Below are positions 35,483 through 43,914 of a stretch of 64,000 bases of DNA, piece by piece; within the stretch, counting starts at the first letter, position 1; every line of letters begins with the position of its first letter. The notes below the pieces were generated by a model. The model had not been told where the DNA came from and made no database searches. It saw nothing but the letters and a program-made list of their open reading frames with translations. The DNA comes from Asticcacaulis currens (lineage in GTDB: Bacteria; Pseudomonadota; Alphaproteobacteria; Caulobacterales; Caulobacteraceae), in NCBI RefSeq assembly GCF_028550395.1, contig NZ_JAQQKW010000005.1, positions 186,001 through 250,000 of the forward strand. The letters run 5' to 3'. The position numbers and the translations under genes are program-made.

Positions 35483-36487
35483 ATGACCGCTGACGACGAC
35501 ATTGATGACGATCTGCCGCTAGCCGGCGATGGCGAGACGCACGACCTTGTGCTGACGGCGGAGATGGCGGGCGACAGGCTTGATCGCGCGCTGCTGCCCC
35601 TGCTGCCCGACCTGTCGCGCGCCCGTCTTCAGGCCCTGATCAGCGAGGGGCGACTGAGTCTCGACGGGCAACCCCTCACCGATGGCAAACACAAGGCCAG
35701 GGTGGGGACATATGCCCTGACCATTCCGGCCCCCGTCTCGGCGATTCCCGAAGCGCAGAACCTGCCGCTGGAGGTATTGTACGAAGACGCCCACCTGATC
35801 GTGGTCAACAAGCCTGCCGGCATGGCCGCCCATCCGGCCCCCGGCACAGCGGATGGGACTCTGGTCAATGCCCTGCTGTTCCACTGCGGCGACTCGCTGT
35901 CGGGCATAGGCGGCGTCCTGCGCCCCGGCATCGTCCATCGCCTCGATAAGGACACCTCCGGCGTCATGGTGGCGGCCAAGTCCGACGCCGCCCATCGCGG
36001 CCTGAGTGAGCTGTTTTCGCGTCACGATATCGACCGCGCCTATGAAGCATTGGTGCGCGGCGCACCGAAAACCGCCTCTGGCACGGTCACCACGCGTATC
36101 GGGCGTTCACCCCACGACCGCAAAAAGATGGCCGTTCTGAAAAGCGGCGGGCGCGAAGCCATCACCCATTACCGCACGCTTGACCGCTTTGGCGGCGACA
36201 AGCCCGTCGCGGCCCGCGTGCGCTGCACGCTTGAAACCGGGCGTACCCATCAAATTCGCGTGCACATGGCCTATCTGGGCTGTCCCTGTCTGGGTGATCC
36301 GGTCTATGGTTCCGGTGCGCCGCACAAGGGCGTCGTCGAGGCACTGAAAGGTCAGTCCTTTGCCCGTCAGGCCCTGCACGCCGCGCATCTGGGCTTCGTC
36401 CACCCGATCACGGGCGAGCGTCTCGCCTTTGAGGCCCCCCTGCCCGCGGATATGGCGGACCTTCTGAGCACTCTGGAATCATTGTAG
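35483..36487 (+). CDS. rluD: RluA/RluD-family rRNA pseudouridine synthase
   Basis: 334 residues from the ATG at 35483, preceded by AGAGGGAAAAGG. An N-terminal S4 RNA-binding domain (DRLDRALLPLLPDLSRARLQALISEGRLSLDGQPL) precedes the synthase core, with the catalytic Asp in GIVHRLDKDTSGVMVAAKS and the later RTHQIRVHMAYLGCPCLGDPVYG. The order and length match RluD, which modifies helix 69 of 23S rRNA. RluC or a paralogue is possible. It is upstream of rpoH on the same strand, 200 bp apart. Confidence 0.9.
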   Translation: MTADDDIDDDLPLAGDGETHDLVLTAEMAGDRLDRALLPLLPDLSRARLQALISEGRLSLDGQPLTDGKHKARVGTYALTIPAPVSAIPEAQNLPLEVLYEDAHLIVVNKPAGMAAHPAPGTADGTLVNALLFHCGDSLSGIGGVLRPGIVHRLDKDTSGVMVAAKSDAAHRGLSELFSRHDIDRAYEALVRGAPKTASGTVTTRIGRSPHDRKKMAVLKSGGREAITHYRTLDRFGGDKPVAARVRCTLETGRTHQIRVHMAYLGCPCLGDPVYGSGAPHKGVVEALKGQSFARQALHAAHLGFVHPITGERLAFEAPLPADMADLLSTLESL

Positions 36488-36690
36488 ATTTATTTTTGAA
36501 CCAGTCCGCATAAAATAAATTTCGTACCGGACCTTTTTTTCCCCGCCGGAGCACCTACATGAAAAAGGAAGACAAAAGCCTGTCCTACACGCGCAGCCAC
36601 CGGCTGTCGTCTCAGGGGGATGCGCCGATGCCGGACACCAATTCAGGATCAAATTCTGGACCCTTCGACGGGTCCGAAGGGGACGCTACC

Positions 36691-37593
36691 ATGAGCACCA
36701 GCTCGCTGACCTCGAATGCCCTCAGCATGCCCAATCCGTCCGTGCTGTCGCCGGATGGCGGCCTGAACCGCTATCTGTCGGAAATCCGCAAGTTCCCGAT
36801 GCTGGCCAAGGACGAGGAATTCATGCTGGCCAAGCGCTGGGCCGAACACGCCGACCCCAAGGCCGCGCACAAGCTCGTCACCTCGCACCTGCGTCTGGTG
36901 GCCAAGATCGCCATGGGCTATCGGGGCTACGGCCTGCCGATCGGCGAAGTGATCTCCGAAGGCAATGTCGGCCTGATGCAGGCGGTCAAGAAGTTCGACC
37001 CGGACAAGGGCTTCCGTCTGGCCACCTACGCCATGTGGTGGATCAAGGCGGCGATTCAGGAATACGTTCTGCGTTCGTGGTCGCTGGTCAAGATGGGCAC
37101 CACCGCCGCGCAGAAAAAGCTGTTCTTCAACCTGCGCAAGGTGAAGTCCGAAATCAGCGCCCTGGAAGAGGGCGATATGCGCCACGAACAGGTCGCCCAG
37201 ATCGCCACCAAGCTGGGCGTCTCCGAAGACGACGTGATCAGCATGAACCGCCGCATGTCGTCGCCCGACTCGTCGCTCAATGCGCCGCTGCGCGCCTCTG
37301 AGGGCGATTCGGAATGGCAGGACTGGCTGGCCGACGACACCACGCCGTCGCAGGAAACCGTGCTGGCTGACTCCGAAGAGTACAAGCTGCGCATGAGCCT
37401 GCTCGAAGAAGCGATGGGCGAACTGAACGAACGCGAACGCGCCATCCTGACGGCGCGCCGCCTTCAGGAAAACCCGACGACCCTCGAAGACCTGGCCGAA
37501 CGCTTCGGTGTGTCGCGTGAGCGCGTGCGTCAGATCGAGGTGCGGGCCTTTGAGAAGCTGCAAAAGGCGATGATGGCCTCGGCTGAGGGTTAA
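36691..37593 (+). CDS. rpoH: Heat-shock sigma factor sigma-32
   Basis: 300 residues from the ATG at 36691, which follows GAAGGGGA and lines up with family N-termini (SVLSPDGGLNRYLSEIRKFPMLAKDEEFMLAKRW). Region 2 is complete (LVTSHLRLVAKIAMGYRGYGLPIGEVISEGNVGLMQAVKKFDPDKGFRLATYAMWWIKAAIQEYVLRSWSLVKMGTTAAQKK), followed by the RpoH-specific QKKLFFNLRK box and a region 4 HTH (TTLEDLAERFGVSRERVRQIEVRAFEKLQ). An alternative ATG at 36559, preceded by GGAG, would add 44 residues of Ser/Gly/Asp-rich sequence. A hairpin GGACCC / GGGTCC lies 16 nt upstream of the preferred start. Confidence 0.94.
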   Translation: MSTSSLTSNALSMPNPSVLSPDGGLNRYLSEIRKFPMLAKDEEFMLAKRWAEHADPKAAHKLVTSHLRLVAKIAMGYRGYGLPIGEVISEGNVGLMQAVKKFDPDKGFRLATYAMWWIKAAIQEYVLRSWSLVKMGTTAAQKKLFFNLRKVKSEISALEEGDMRHEQVAQIATKLGVSEDDVISMNRRMSSPDSSLNAPLRASEGDSEWQDWLADDTTPSQETVLADSEEYKLRMSLLEEAMGELNERERAILTARRLQENPTTLEDLAERFGVSRERVRQIEVRAFEKLQKAMMASAEG

Positions 37594-37649
37594 AAAAGAG
37601 GCGCGTCGCGGTGAGCGATCCGCCCGCCCCTGACGTATTTCATTTTAAC

Positions 37650-37685
37650 ACGGCGGCCGTTTTACCTGCGGTCGCCGTATTTTTT
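37650..37685 (+). terminator. Rho-independent terminator after rpoH
   Basis: ACGGCGGCCG (37650-37659) pairs with CGGTCGCCGT (37669-37678) with one mismatch and is followed by ATTTTTT. Confidence 0.85.
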
Positions 37686-37707
37686 GGGCTTATGCCGGAG
37701 ACCAGAC

Positions 37708-38586
37708 ATGAAACGACTGATTGCCTTCCTGACCGCCTCCACCCTTCTGGCTGGCAGCGCGCTGGCGCAGACCGCTGCCCCGCCGGCGGCGGACGCCACG
37801 CCGTATAAGATTGGCGACATTCAGGTCTATAGCCTGCGCGACATGCAATTTGTCATCCCCAATGACGGCAAGGTGTTCGGCCTCGATGCCAGCCCGCAGG
37901 CCGTGGCTGAGGTGCTGAGGGCCAATAATGCCCCGACCGACAGCATCACCCTCAGTGTCGATGCCCTGCTGGTCAAGGACGGCGCCCGCCTGATCCTGAT
38001 CGACACCGGCGTCGGCGGCGTGCTGGGCGACAGTCTGCGCATGAGCGGCCACGCGGCGGCGGACATCACCGACGTCCTGATCACCCATCCGCACGGCGAT
38101 CACATCGGCGGTCTGGTCAGGGACGGCAAGCCCGCCTTCCCCAAGGCAAAAATCCGCATGGCTGAGGCTGACTGGGCGTTTCTGAAAGGGCAGACCGATC
38201 AGGCCGCGCTCGTTTCCGCCATCACGCCGCAGGTCGAAACCTTCGCGCCCGGTGCCGCCATCACCGCCCACGTCAAGGCGGTCGCCATCAAGGGCCACAC
38301 GCCGGGCCACAGCGGCTTTGAGATCACCTCGGGCAAGGAGCGGCTGCTGGACATAGGTGACGCGGCCCACAGCTCGATCATCTCGCTGGCCCGACCCGAC
38401 TGGTCGATCCAGTTCGATACCGACAAGGTCGAAGCCAAACACAGCCGCCACGCCCTGCTAAGCGAACTGGCGAGGTCCAAAACCCTGATCTTCGCCCCGC
38501 ACTTCCCCTATCCGGGGATCGGCCATGTGGCGGCCACGAAAGACAAGAACGGGGGCGACAGCTTCGTCTGGGTGCCCCTGAAATAG
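37708..38586 (+). CDS. Exported metallo-beta-lactamase-fold hydrolase
   Basis: 292 residues from the ATG at 37708, preceded by CCGGAGACC. A signal peptide (MKRLIAFLTASTLLAGSALAQ) directs export. The metal-binding HxHxDH is in ITHPHGDHIGG, with GHTPGHSGFEI and DIGDAAHSS giving further ligands, and FAPHFPYPGIGHV at the C-terminus supplies the last histidine. This is the general MBL hydrolase family (lactonase, phosphodiesterase or similar). The exact substrate is unknown. Regulation by the rpoH terminator read-through is unlikely. Confidence 0.88.
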   Translation: MKRLIAFLTASTLLAGSALAQTAAPPAADATPYKIGDIQVYSLRDMQFVIPNDGKVFGLDASPQAVAEVLRANNAPTDSITLSVDALLVKDGARLILIDTGVGGVLGDSLRMSGHAAADITDVLITHPHGDHIGGLVRDGKPAFPKAKIRMAEADWAFLKGQTDQAALVSAITPQVETFAPGAAITAHVKAVAIKGHTPGHSGFEITSGKERLLDIGDAAHSSIISLARPDWSIQFDTDKVEAKHSRHALLSELARSKTLIFAPHFPYPGIGHVAATKDKNGGDSFVWVPLK

Positions 38587-38629
38587 GCGGCTAAGCGCCG
38601 GGTCTTTGCGTGCGCGGCAAAGGCCCGCC

Positions 38630-39544
38630 TCAGCGCGCGACGCTGCGCACCTGAAGCGTGCGCGCCGCCGTAAAGGCGAGCACGAAACCGCTCAGGAAGG
38701 GCGCGCCGACGATGCCCGCGGCGCGGTCGCCTTCCGCCCCGAAAGCGGCCCGGTCATGCGGATCACCCAGGGCGACCACCATGCGGGGCACCGCTATGCC
38801 GCCGATCTGCACCTCCCTCACCTCGACGTGGCGCACCTTGACCTGCTGCCCATTGACCCCGGTCAGGGCACTCTCGTTCAGCACCGGATAGGCGTCCCAC
38901 AGCTTATATTGGCGGACAAAATCGCCCCGGATATAGAGGGGGCGGCTGGCCCCGGTATCCAGAAGGCAGTCGAGGGCCTGACCGGCAAAGCGCAGGCGGA
39001 TATGTACCTTGTCGGCATTGCCTGTAATATCGGTCTTGTAATAGCTGTCGAGCGGCGCAAAGCCCTCCAGCGGCATGTCTCCCCCCAGATAGTAGCGGAT
39101 TTCGCCGCCGCTCTGATCCAGTTGACACGGCAGGCGCGTCAGGAGATCGGCGGACAACAGCCCGTCGTGTTCGGCCGCCTCAAAGCCTGATGACCCAAAG
39201 ACCTGCCAGTCACGCAAGCGCAGCGCTCCACCGATCATCACCTCGGACACGGCGTAGCGCGTCATGAATTCGGTGCCTTTGAGGCTGTGGCTGCGGCCCT
39301 GCCCTGTGCTGACCAGACCCAGCTCCTTGCCCAGGCTGGCACGGATCACCGTGTGACTGGCTCCCGTATCGAGAATAAAGCGATAAGGGCCCTGACCGTT
39401 CAGCCGGACCTCGACAATCGGTTTTTTGGAATCCGACAGGGTGAGCGGCACGCGAATGACCTTCGCTTGCGCCGAGGCGGTACCGGCCAACAGTCCCAAC
39501 CCCGCCGCAGCGCCGCTCAGACATAGATCGCGACGTGTAATCAT
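38630..39544 (-). CDS. Retropepsin-like aspartic protease family protein, Tat-exported
   Basis: 304 residues. MITRRDLCLSGAAAGLGLLAG is a Tat signal. Two retroviral-protease-like repeats each carry a catalytic triplet, FILDTGASHTV (D59) and CLLDTGASRPLYI (D196), and each is preceded by a strand of the form V.VRLNGQGPYR. A single chain with both halves resembles a pepsin rather than the dimeric retropepsin. The active site therefore can form within one molecule. Substrate and localisation partner are unknown. Convergent with the MBL gene. Confidence 0.85.
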   Translation of the reverse strand: MITRRDLCLSGAAAGLGLLAGTASAQAKVIRVPLTLSDSKKPIVEVRLNGQGPYRFILDTGASHTVIRASLGKELGLVSTGQGRSHSLKGTEFMTRYAVSEVMIGGALRLRDWQVFGSSGFEAAEHDGLLSADLLTRLPCQLDQSGGEIRYYLGGDMPLEGFAPLDSYYKTDITGNADKVHIRLRFAGQALDCLLDTGASRPLYIRGDFVRQYKLWDAYPVLNESALTGVNGQQVKVRHVEVREVQIGGIAVPRMVVALGDPHDRAAFGAEGDRAAGIVGAPFLSGFVLAFTAARTLQVRSVAR

Positions 39545-39576
39545 GCGCTTTCCCCTCTATCGTTGACGGGAGGCTA

Positions 39577-39673
39577 AAGCGCATTCCGAAAACTGTGCAA
39601 CGGTTTTTGGAATGAAATGCACGACAAAATAAAGTTCAGGGCGGAATTTCGATTCAACCTGAACGAAATCCGC
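39577..39673. repeat. Mosaic intergenic palindrome copy
   Basis: AAGCGCATTCCGAAAACTG, CGGTTTTTGGAATGAAATGC, then the second module GGCGGAATTTCGATTC...GAACGAAATCCGCTT. It combines both modules of the family and lies upstream of the protease gene. Confidence 0.65.
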
Positions 39674-39710
39674 TTCAGGTCACGTTGCCCGCCAAAGCCA
39701 TCCGGCCGGA

Positions 39711-40511
39711 TCAGGCGGCGTTGGACGGCCGGCGGTCTTCGATCTTCATAAAGGCCGCCAGACTGGCGACCGCCGGACGGATCTCGTTCAGGTCCGGCCA
39801 TTCTTCGCGCAACTGGTTCAGGATGATGCGCACATTGTTGTAGAAGTCCTGACTGGCGATCGTCTTGCACGCCGGGACCAGCACTTCGAGCTGCGCGTAC
39901 ATGGCGCGGCGGGCCTGAAGCGGGTCGGAATTATACTGCTCGAACGCCGCCTTCAGGATGCGGACGGCCTGTTCGATATGGGCGGTCTTCTGATCCTTGT
40001 TGTCGGAGGCGCGCTTGCGCGGCCCGGTATAGTCGCCAGAGTTGAAGCGGCGACGGTCCGGCCCGACATAGCCCACGGCTTCGATCCACGGACGCGCCTT
40101 GAGCGCCACGTGTTCGACGCGCTTTTGCAGGTCGCCCCAGGTGAAGGGCTTGCGCATGAACTCATCGGCGCCCGAGTCGCGAATATCGTTGAGCAGGCTC
40201 ATGGTGATTTCAGGAGCGATGGTAATCACCGGCGATTTGCGGCACGAGGCATTGGAACGGCGCAGCCCCGTGGTGAAAGCGAGTGCGTCGCATTCCGGTA
40301 ACTGATGCGAACAAACGATCAGCGAATACATCACCCCCGACGCCTTATCGAGCGCTTCTTCGTGGTCGCGATAAAGGGTGATCTGCTCGGCGCCCAACAT
40401 GCGCAGCATGTCCGAAAGCATACGGCCATAATTGGGATTCGCCTCCACCAGCATGACCTGCTTGAGCGTTCCCCTCAGCTTTTGTGCGGTGGCTGGATTC
40501 TGACCGTACAC
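39711..40511 (-). CDS. Degenerate (pseudo-)receiver domain protein
   Basis: 266 residues from a GTG at 40511; an ATG at 40454 is the alternative. The first 130 residues have a CheY-like receiver fold (VMLVEANPNYGRMLSDMLRMLGA, LIVCSHQLPECDAL, PVITIAPEI, GADEFMRKPF). The phospho-acceptor Asp position is S68 and the acidic pair is E23/A24, while K121 is kept. It is therefore probably not phosphorylated. A C-terminal helical region (KTAHIEQAVRILKAAFEQYNSDPLQARRAMYAQLEVLVPAC) is unrelated to DNA-binding output domains that I know. It may act by protein-protein contact. Confidence 0.78.
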   Translation of the reverse strand: MYGQNPATAQKLRGTLKQVMLVEANPNYGRMLSDMLRMLGAEQITLYRDHEEALDKASGVMYSLIVCSHQLPECDALAFTTGLRRSNASCRKSPVITIAPEITMSLLNDIRDSGADEFMRKPFTWGDLQKRVEHVALKARPWIEAVGYVGPDRRRFNSGDYTGPRKRASDNKDQKTAHIEQAVRILKAAFEQYNSDPLQARRAMYAQLEVLVPACKTIASQDFYNNVRIILNQLREEWPDLNEIRPAVASLAAFMKIEDRRPSNAA

Positions 40512-40667
40512 GCTTTTGTCTCTCCGTTTTCGGGAGACACCTTACCGCAGAGGAGTAAATACCGGATTTACGGCAGGGCAAAAAACGTTTGCACGCAACA
40601 GGTTCGGCTTTGCTGTAACCTGTCACCGGACGGTCTGACGCATAGTCGGCGCACCTTACAATGCGAA

Positions 40668-40691
40668 ACGGGGAAGGTCGCCCTTCCCCGT
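40668..40691 (-). terminator. Hairpin downstream of purA
   Basis: A perfect 10-bp stem, ACGGGGAAGG-TCGC-CCTTCCCCGT, between the purA repeat array and the upstream end of the receiver gene. It is a candidate terminator for purA, although the T tract is poor. Confidence 0.5.
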
Positions 40692-40711
40692 CTGATCGTC
40701 TCTGCGCCCTC

Positions 40712-40906
40712 AGTCCGCGAACGGATCACGCATGAGAATGGTGTCCTCTCGCTGGTTTTTTAGTTTCCGGAGGCCACCACTCGACCGTTAGTCCGCAAAT
40801 GGATCACGCATGAGAATGGTGTCCTCTCGCTGGTTTTTTAGTTTCCGGAGGCCACCACTCGACCGTTAGTCCGCAAACGGATCACGCATGAGAATGGTGT
40901 CCTCTC
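40712..40906. repeat. 78-bp tandem repeat spanning the purA 3' end
   Basis: The bases that encode the last 13 residues of PurA plus stop occur three times, at exactly 78-bp spacing (anchor AGTCCGC at 40712, 40790 and 40868). Between copies lies an identical 39-bp spacer. The rightmost copy is the genuine gene end (stop 40866-40868); the other two lie downstream of it. The units differ at only a few bases. Each full unit is 26 codons long. Confidence 0.92.
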
Positions 40907-42155
40907 GCTCTGGACTGGTCGAAAGCAGTGCCACCGGCGCACCGATCAGTTCCTCGATGCGGCGGACATATTTCACGGCATTGCCCGGCAGGTCCTTCCA
41001 CGAGCGCGCGCCCTGGGTCGATTCCGACCAGCCTTCCAGTTCTTCATAAACCGGCTCAATACCCGCCTGGGCCCGGAACCCGGCGGGCAGATAGTCCAGC
41101 ACCTTGTCGCCGACCTTATAGCCGACGCAGATTTTCAGCGTCTCAATCCCATCCAGCACGTCGAGCTTGGTCAGGGCCACGCCGTCGATACCGTTGATGG
41201 CGATGGATTGCCGCGCCAGCACCGCGTCCAGCCAGCCGCAGCGGCGCGCCCGGCCCGTGACCGTGCCGAACTCATGGCCAACGCGCGAGATGCGCTCACC
41301 GATCTCGTCGAACAACTCGGTCGGGAACGGGCCCGAGCCAACCCGAGTCGTATAGGCCTTGAGGATGCCCAGCACATAGCCGACGCTGCGCGGGCCCATG
41401 CCCGAACCGGCAGCGGCCTGACCGGCCACCGTATTGGACGAGGTGACGAACGGATAGGTGCCGTGGTCGATATCGAGCAGCGCGCCCTGCGCCCCTTCAA
41501 ACAGGATGCGCTTGCCTTCCGACTTCGCCTTGTCCAGCACGTACCAGACGGGCTTGGCGAAGGCGAGCAGGCGCGGCGCAATGGCCTTCAGTTCGGCGAT
41601 CAGCGCCGCCGTATCGACCTCAGCCAGCCCAAGCCCCTTGCGCAGCGCGTTGTGGTGGGCCAGCAGACGCTCGATCTTGGCATCGAGGCCGTCAAAGTCT
41701 TCGAGGTCCGCCACGCGGATGGCGCGACGCCCCACCTTGTCCTCATAGGCCGGGCCGATGCCGCGCCCCGTGGTACCGATCTTACCCGCGCCAGCCGCCG
41801 CTTCGCGCGCCGTATCGAGTTCACGGTGGATAGGCAGGATCAGGCAGGCATTGTCGGCCAGCACCAGCAGGTCGGGCGTGATGCTCAACCCTTGCGCCTC
41901 GACGCGGCCGATTTCATCGAACAAAGCCCACGGATCGACGACCACGCCGTTGCCGATGACCGACAGCTTGCCCTGCACGACGCCCGACGGCAGCAGAGAC
42001 AGCTTATACACCTTGCCATCGACCACCAGCGTGTGACCGGCGTTGTGACCGCCCTGAAAGCGCACCACCACATCGGCGCGATTGGACAGCCAGTCCACCA
42101 GCTTGCCTTTGCCTTCGTCGCCCCACTGGGCGCCTACAACGGTCACATTGGCCAA
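40866..42155 (-). CDS. purA: Adenylosuccinate synthetase
   Basis: Joins IMP and aspartate with GTP in AMP synthesis. 429 residues from a TTG at 42155, which follows GCGGAGTAAGAAC and matches the family N-terminus ([17 protein letters not shown]). No ATG lies at a suitable place. Active-site elements are the GDEGKGK loop, the NAGHT region ([10 protein letters not shown]), [43 protein letters not shown] and GRARRCGW. The alphaproteobacterial C-terminal tail [15 protein letters not shown] is re-encoded in the tandem repeat downstream. Confidence 0.96.
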   Translation of the reverse strand: MANVTVVGAQWGDEGKGKLVDWLSNRADVVVRFQGGHNAGHTLVVDGKVYKLSLLPSGVVQGKLSVIGNGVVVDPWALFDEIGRVEAQGLSITPDLLVLADNACLILPIHRELDTAREAAAGAGKIGTTGRGIGPAYEDKVGRRAIRVADLEDFDGLDAKIERLLAHHNALRKGLGLAEVDTAALIAELKAIAPRLLAFAKPVWYVLDKAKSEGKRILFEGAQGALLDIDHGTYPFVTSSNTVAGQAAAGSGMGPRSVGYVLGILKAYTTRVGSGPFPTELFDEIGERISRVGHEFGTVTGRARRCGWLDAVLARQSIAINGIDGVALTKLDVLDGIETLKICVGYKVGDKVLDYLPAGFRAQAGIEPVYEELEGWSESTQGARSWKDLPGNAVKYVRRIEELIGAPVALLSTSPEREDTILMRDPFAD

Positions 42156-42237
42156 GTTCTTACTCCGCAGCAAAACGCCGCCGGAGAGGATTTCGTCCGG
42201 GTGCGTTACATTCAAAATTCAGGCGGTTGCAGCCTAT

Positions 42238-42286
42238 AGAGCGCATTCCAAAAAGTGTGAAGCGGTTTTTGGAAGCAAATGCGCGA
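42238..42286. repeat. Mosaic intergenic palindrome copy
   Basis: AGAGCGCATTCCAAAAAGTG, then GCGGTTTTTGGAAGCAAATGCGCG. It sits about 80 bp upstream of the purA start. Confidence 0.65.
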
Positions 42287-42392
42287 CTGACACAATCTAT
42301 GGCAGGGCCATAGCCTTAAACCGGCGGCTTCGTAACCCGTAAAATGAGGCGAACGCCGGTTATTCGCGACTCCCCGCCGACACCGGGCGATA

Positions 42393-42410
42393 TGTCAAGG
42401 ACGCTTGACT
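42393..42410. promoter_or_regulatory. Palindromic operator A upstream of the small membrane gene
   Basis: TGTCAAG-GACG-CTTGACT, an 18-bp dyad with one mismatch, centred 32 bp upstream of operator B. The two share the same half-site and 4-bp spacer. The CTTGACT half may overlap a -35 box. Confidence 0.6.
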
Positions 42411-42424
42411 AACCCACCGCTCCG

Positions 42425-42442
42425 TGTCAAGCTCCCTTGACA
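42425..42442. promoter_or_regulatory. Palindromic operator B
   Basis: TGTCAAG-CTCC-CTTGACA is a perfect 18-bp dyad (20 bp with flanking G and C). It ends 16 bp before the start codon, directly ahead of the AAGGAGGG ribosome-binding sequence. A protein bound here would block transcription or translation initiation. Confidence 0.7.
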
Positions 42443-42458
42443 CAAGGAGGGTGCAGAC

Positions 42459-42731
42459 ATGTGGACATTACTGACGATACTGGCCGGGCTATTTGTGCTG
42501 GTGGGCTTGGGAGGGATGATCTGGGGCGCGAGCGGGCGCACGCAGGCGCGCCGCAAGCAGGGCCTGTGGGTGTTGCGGACGGGCATGGTGCTGGGCGGTA
42601 TCTGTCTGTCGCTAAAAGCGTTTTCAGGGGATACGAGCAACATCATCTACGGCATGATGCTGCTCGTCTTCGGCACGGCGGTCACCGATCTGGGCCCGAA
42701 GGCCGACAAGAGCGGCAAGCCCGAAGCCTGA
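42459..42731 (+). CDS. Small membrane protein of unknown function
   Basis: 90 residues. Two or three hydrophobic segments (WTLLTILAGLFVLVGLGGMIWGA, GLWVLRTGMVLGGICLSL, IIYGMMLLVFGTAVTDLG) separated by the basic GRTQARRKQ loop. I do not recognise the family. A strong AAGGAGGG ribosome site and two tandem palindromic operators precede it, so expression is clearly regulated. No cognate regulator gene lies beside it. Convergent with serC, which ends 5 bp after its stop. Confidence 0.75.
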   Translation: MWTLLTILAGLFVLVGLGGMIWGASGRTQARRKQGLWVLRTGMVLGGICLSLKAFSGDTSNIIYGMMLLVFGTAVTDLGPKADKSGKPEA

Positions 42732-42735
42732 GCGG

Positions 42736-43914
42736 TCAGGCGGCCACCAGCCCCAGTTCGGCCACGGCCGCCGCATAGGCCCATTCCAGCCACGGCAGCA
42801 GGGCTTCGACATCCTCGGCCTCGACCGTGCAACCGCACCAGACGCGCAGCCCCGGCGGGGCCGCACGATAGCCGGTGATATCAAACGCCACGCCTTCCAG
42901 CTCCAGCAGGCTGCCGACGCGCGCCGCCAGTTTGGCCTGCGCCTCGGCAGGCTGGGCCTGAATGGCCGGATCAACGAATTTAAGGCACACCGAGGTCGTT
43001 GAGCGCGTCGCCTGATCCACCGCCACGAAGTCGATCCACGGCGTCTTTTCCACCCAGTCGAACAGGGCACCGGCCGCTTCGTCGCAGCGCTGGATCAGGC
43101 CGTCGAGCCCACCTTCACGCTGCGCCCAGCGCAAGCAATCGAGATAGTCCTCGATGACCAGAAACGAGAAGGTGTTGATGGCGTCGCCGCCCAGAATGGC
43201 CATATCCGCCGCATGGCCTTTTTTGAGGCGCAGCACCTTGGGGATGGGGCGGCCCGCATCGAACGTGTTGAGCCGTTCCACGGCCTTGGGCGACAGGATC
43301 AGCACGCCGATTCCCGCCTCGCCCCCCAACGCCTTCTGGAAGGAGAAGGTGGCGACGTCGAGCTTTTCCCACGGCAGGTCCATGCAGAAGGCCGCCGAGG
43401 TGGCGTCGCACAGGACCAGACCGCTGTCGGGAGCCGCATGACCGTTGAGGAAGTCGCTGTTGGGCACCCGCACACCGGAGGTCGTGCCGTTCCAAGGAAA
43501 GACCAGATCGGCCTTCGGGTCGATCCGGGTCAGGTCCGGCAACTCGCCATAGGGCGCCGACAGCACTTCGGCATCGAGTTTGAGGTGTTTGGTGGCGTCG
43601 TCGGCCCACAACTGACCGAAGTTTTCAAAGGCCATAAGCTGCACCTTGCGCGCCCCCAAAAGGTTCCACATGGCGGCCTCAAACGCTCCGGTGTCGGAGC
43701 CCGGCACCATGAACACCTGATAGTCGGCAGGAATGCGCAGAATGTCGCGCGTCATGTCGAGCGCCTGGCGGATGCGGCCCACCGTCACTTTTGAGCGGTT
43801 GGAACGGCCTACCGGCGCGCCCGACAGGGCTTCGGGCGTCCAGCCGGGACGCTTGGCCGTCGGACCCGACGAAAACCACGGACGTTCGGGAATGGTGGCA
43901 GGTTTGGCGCTCAT
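42736..43914 (-). CDS. serC: Phosphoserine aminotransferase
   Basis: Converts 3-phosphohydroxypyruvate to phosphoserine with PLP. 392 residues from the ATG at 43914, which follows AAGAAGGCCTGACC. The protein is the long alphaproteobacterial type (WFSSGPTAKRPGW at the start). The PLP lysine is in DVATFSFQKALGGEAG, and the FPWNGTTSGVRVPN and LCDATSAAFCMDLPW segments bind cofactor and substrate. serA is not next to it. A candidate serC RNA element occupies the leader. Confidence 0.93.
   Translation of the reverse strand: MSAKPATIPERPWFSSGPTAKRPGWTPEALSGAPVGRSNRSKVTVGRIRQALDMTRDILRIPADYQVFMVPGSDTGAFEAAMWNLLGARKVQLMAFENFGQLWADDATKHLKLDAEVLSAPYGELPDLTRIDPKADLVFPWNGTTSGVRVPNSDFLNGHAAPDSGLVLCDATSAAFCMDLPWEKLDVATFSFQKALGGEAGIGVLILSPKAVERLNTFDAGRPIPKVLRLKKGHAADMAILGGDAINTFSFLVIEDYLDCLRWAQREGGLDGLIQRCDEAAGALFDWVEKTPWIDFVAVDQATRSTTSVCLKFVDPAIQAQPAEAQAKLAARVGSLLELEGVAFDITGYRAAPPGLRVWCGCTVEAEDVEALLPWLEWAYAAAVAELGLVAA

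Noticed and set aside
40712..40790. CRISPR-like array at the purA repeats
   Set aside because: The units are contiguous and identical with no variable spacers. They duplicate coding sequence, so this is a tandem duplication.
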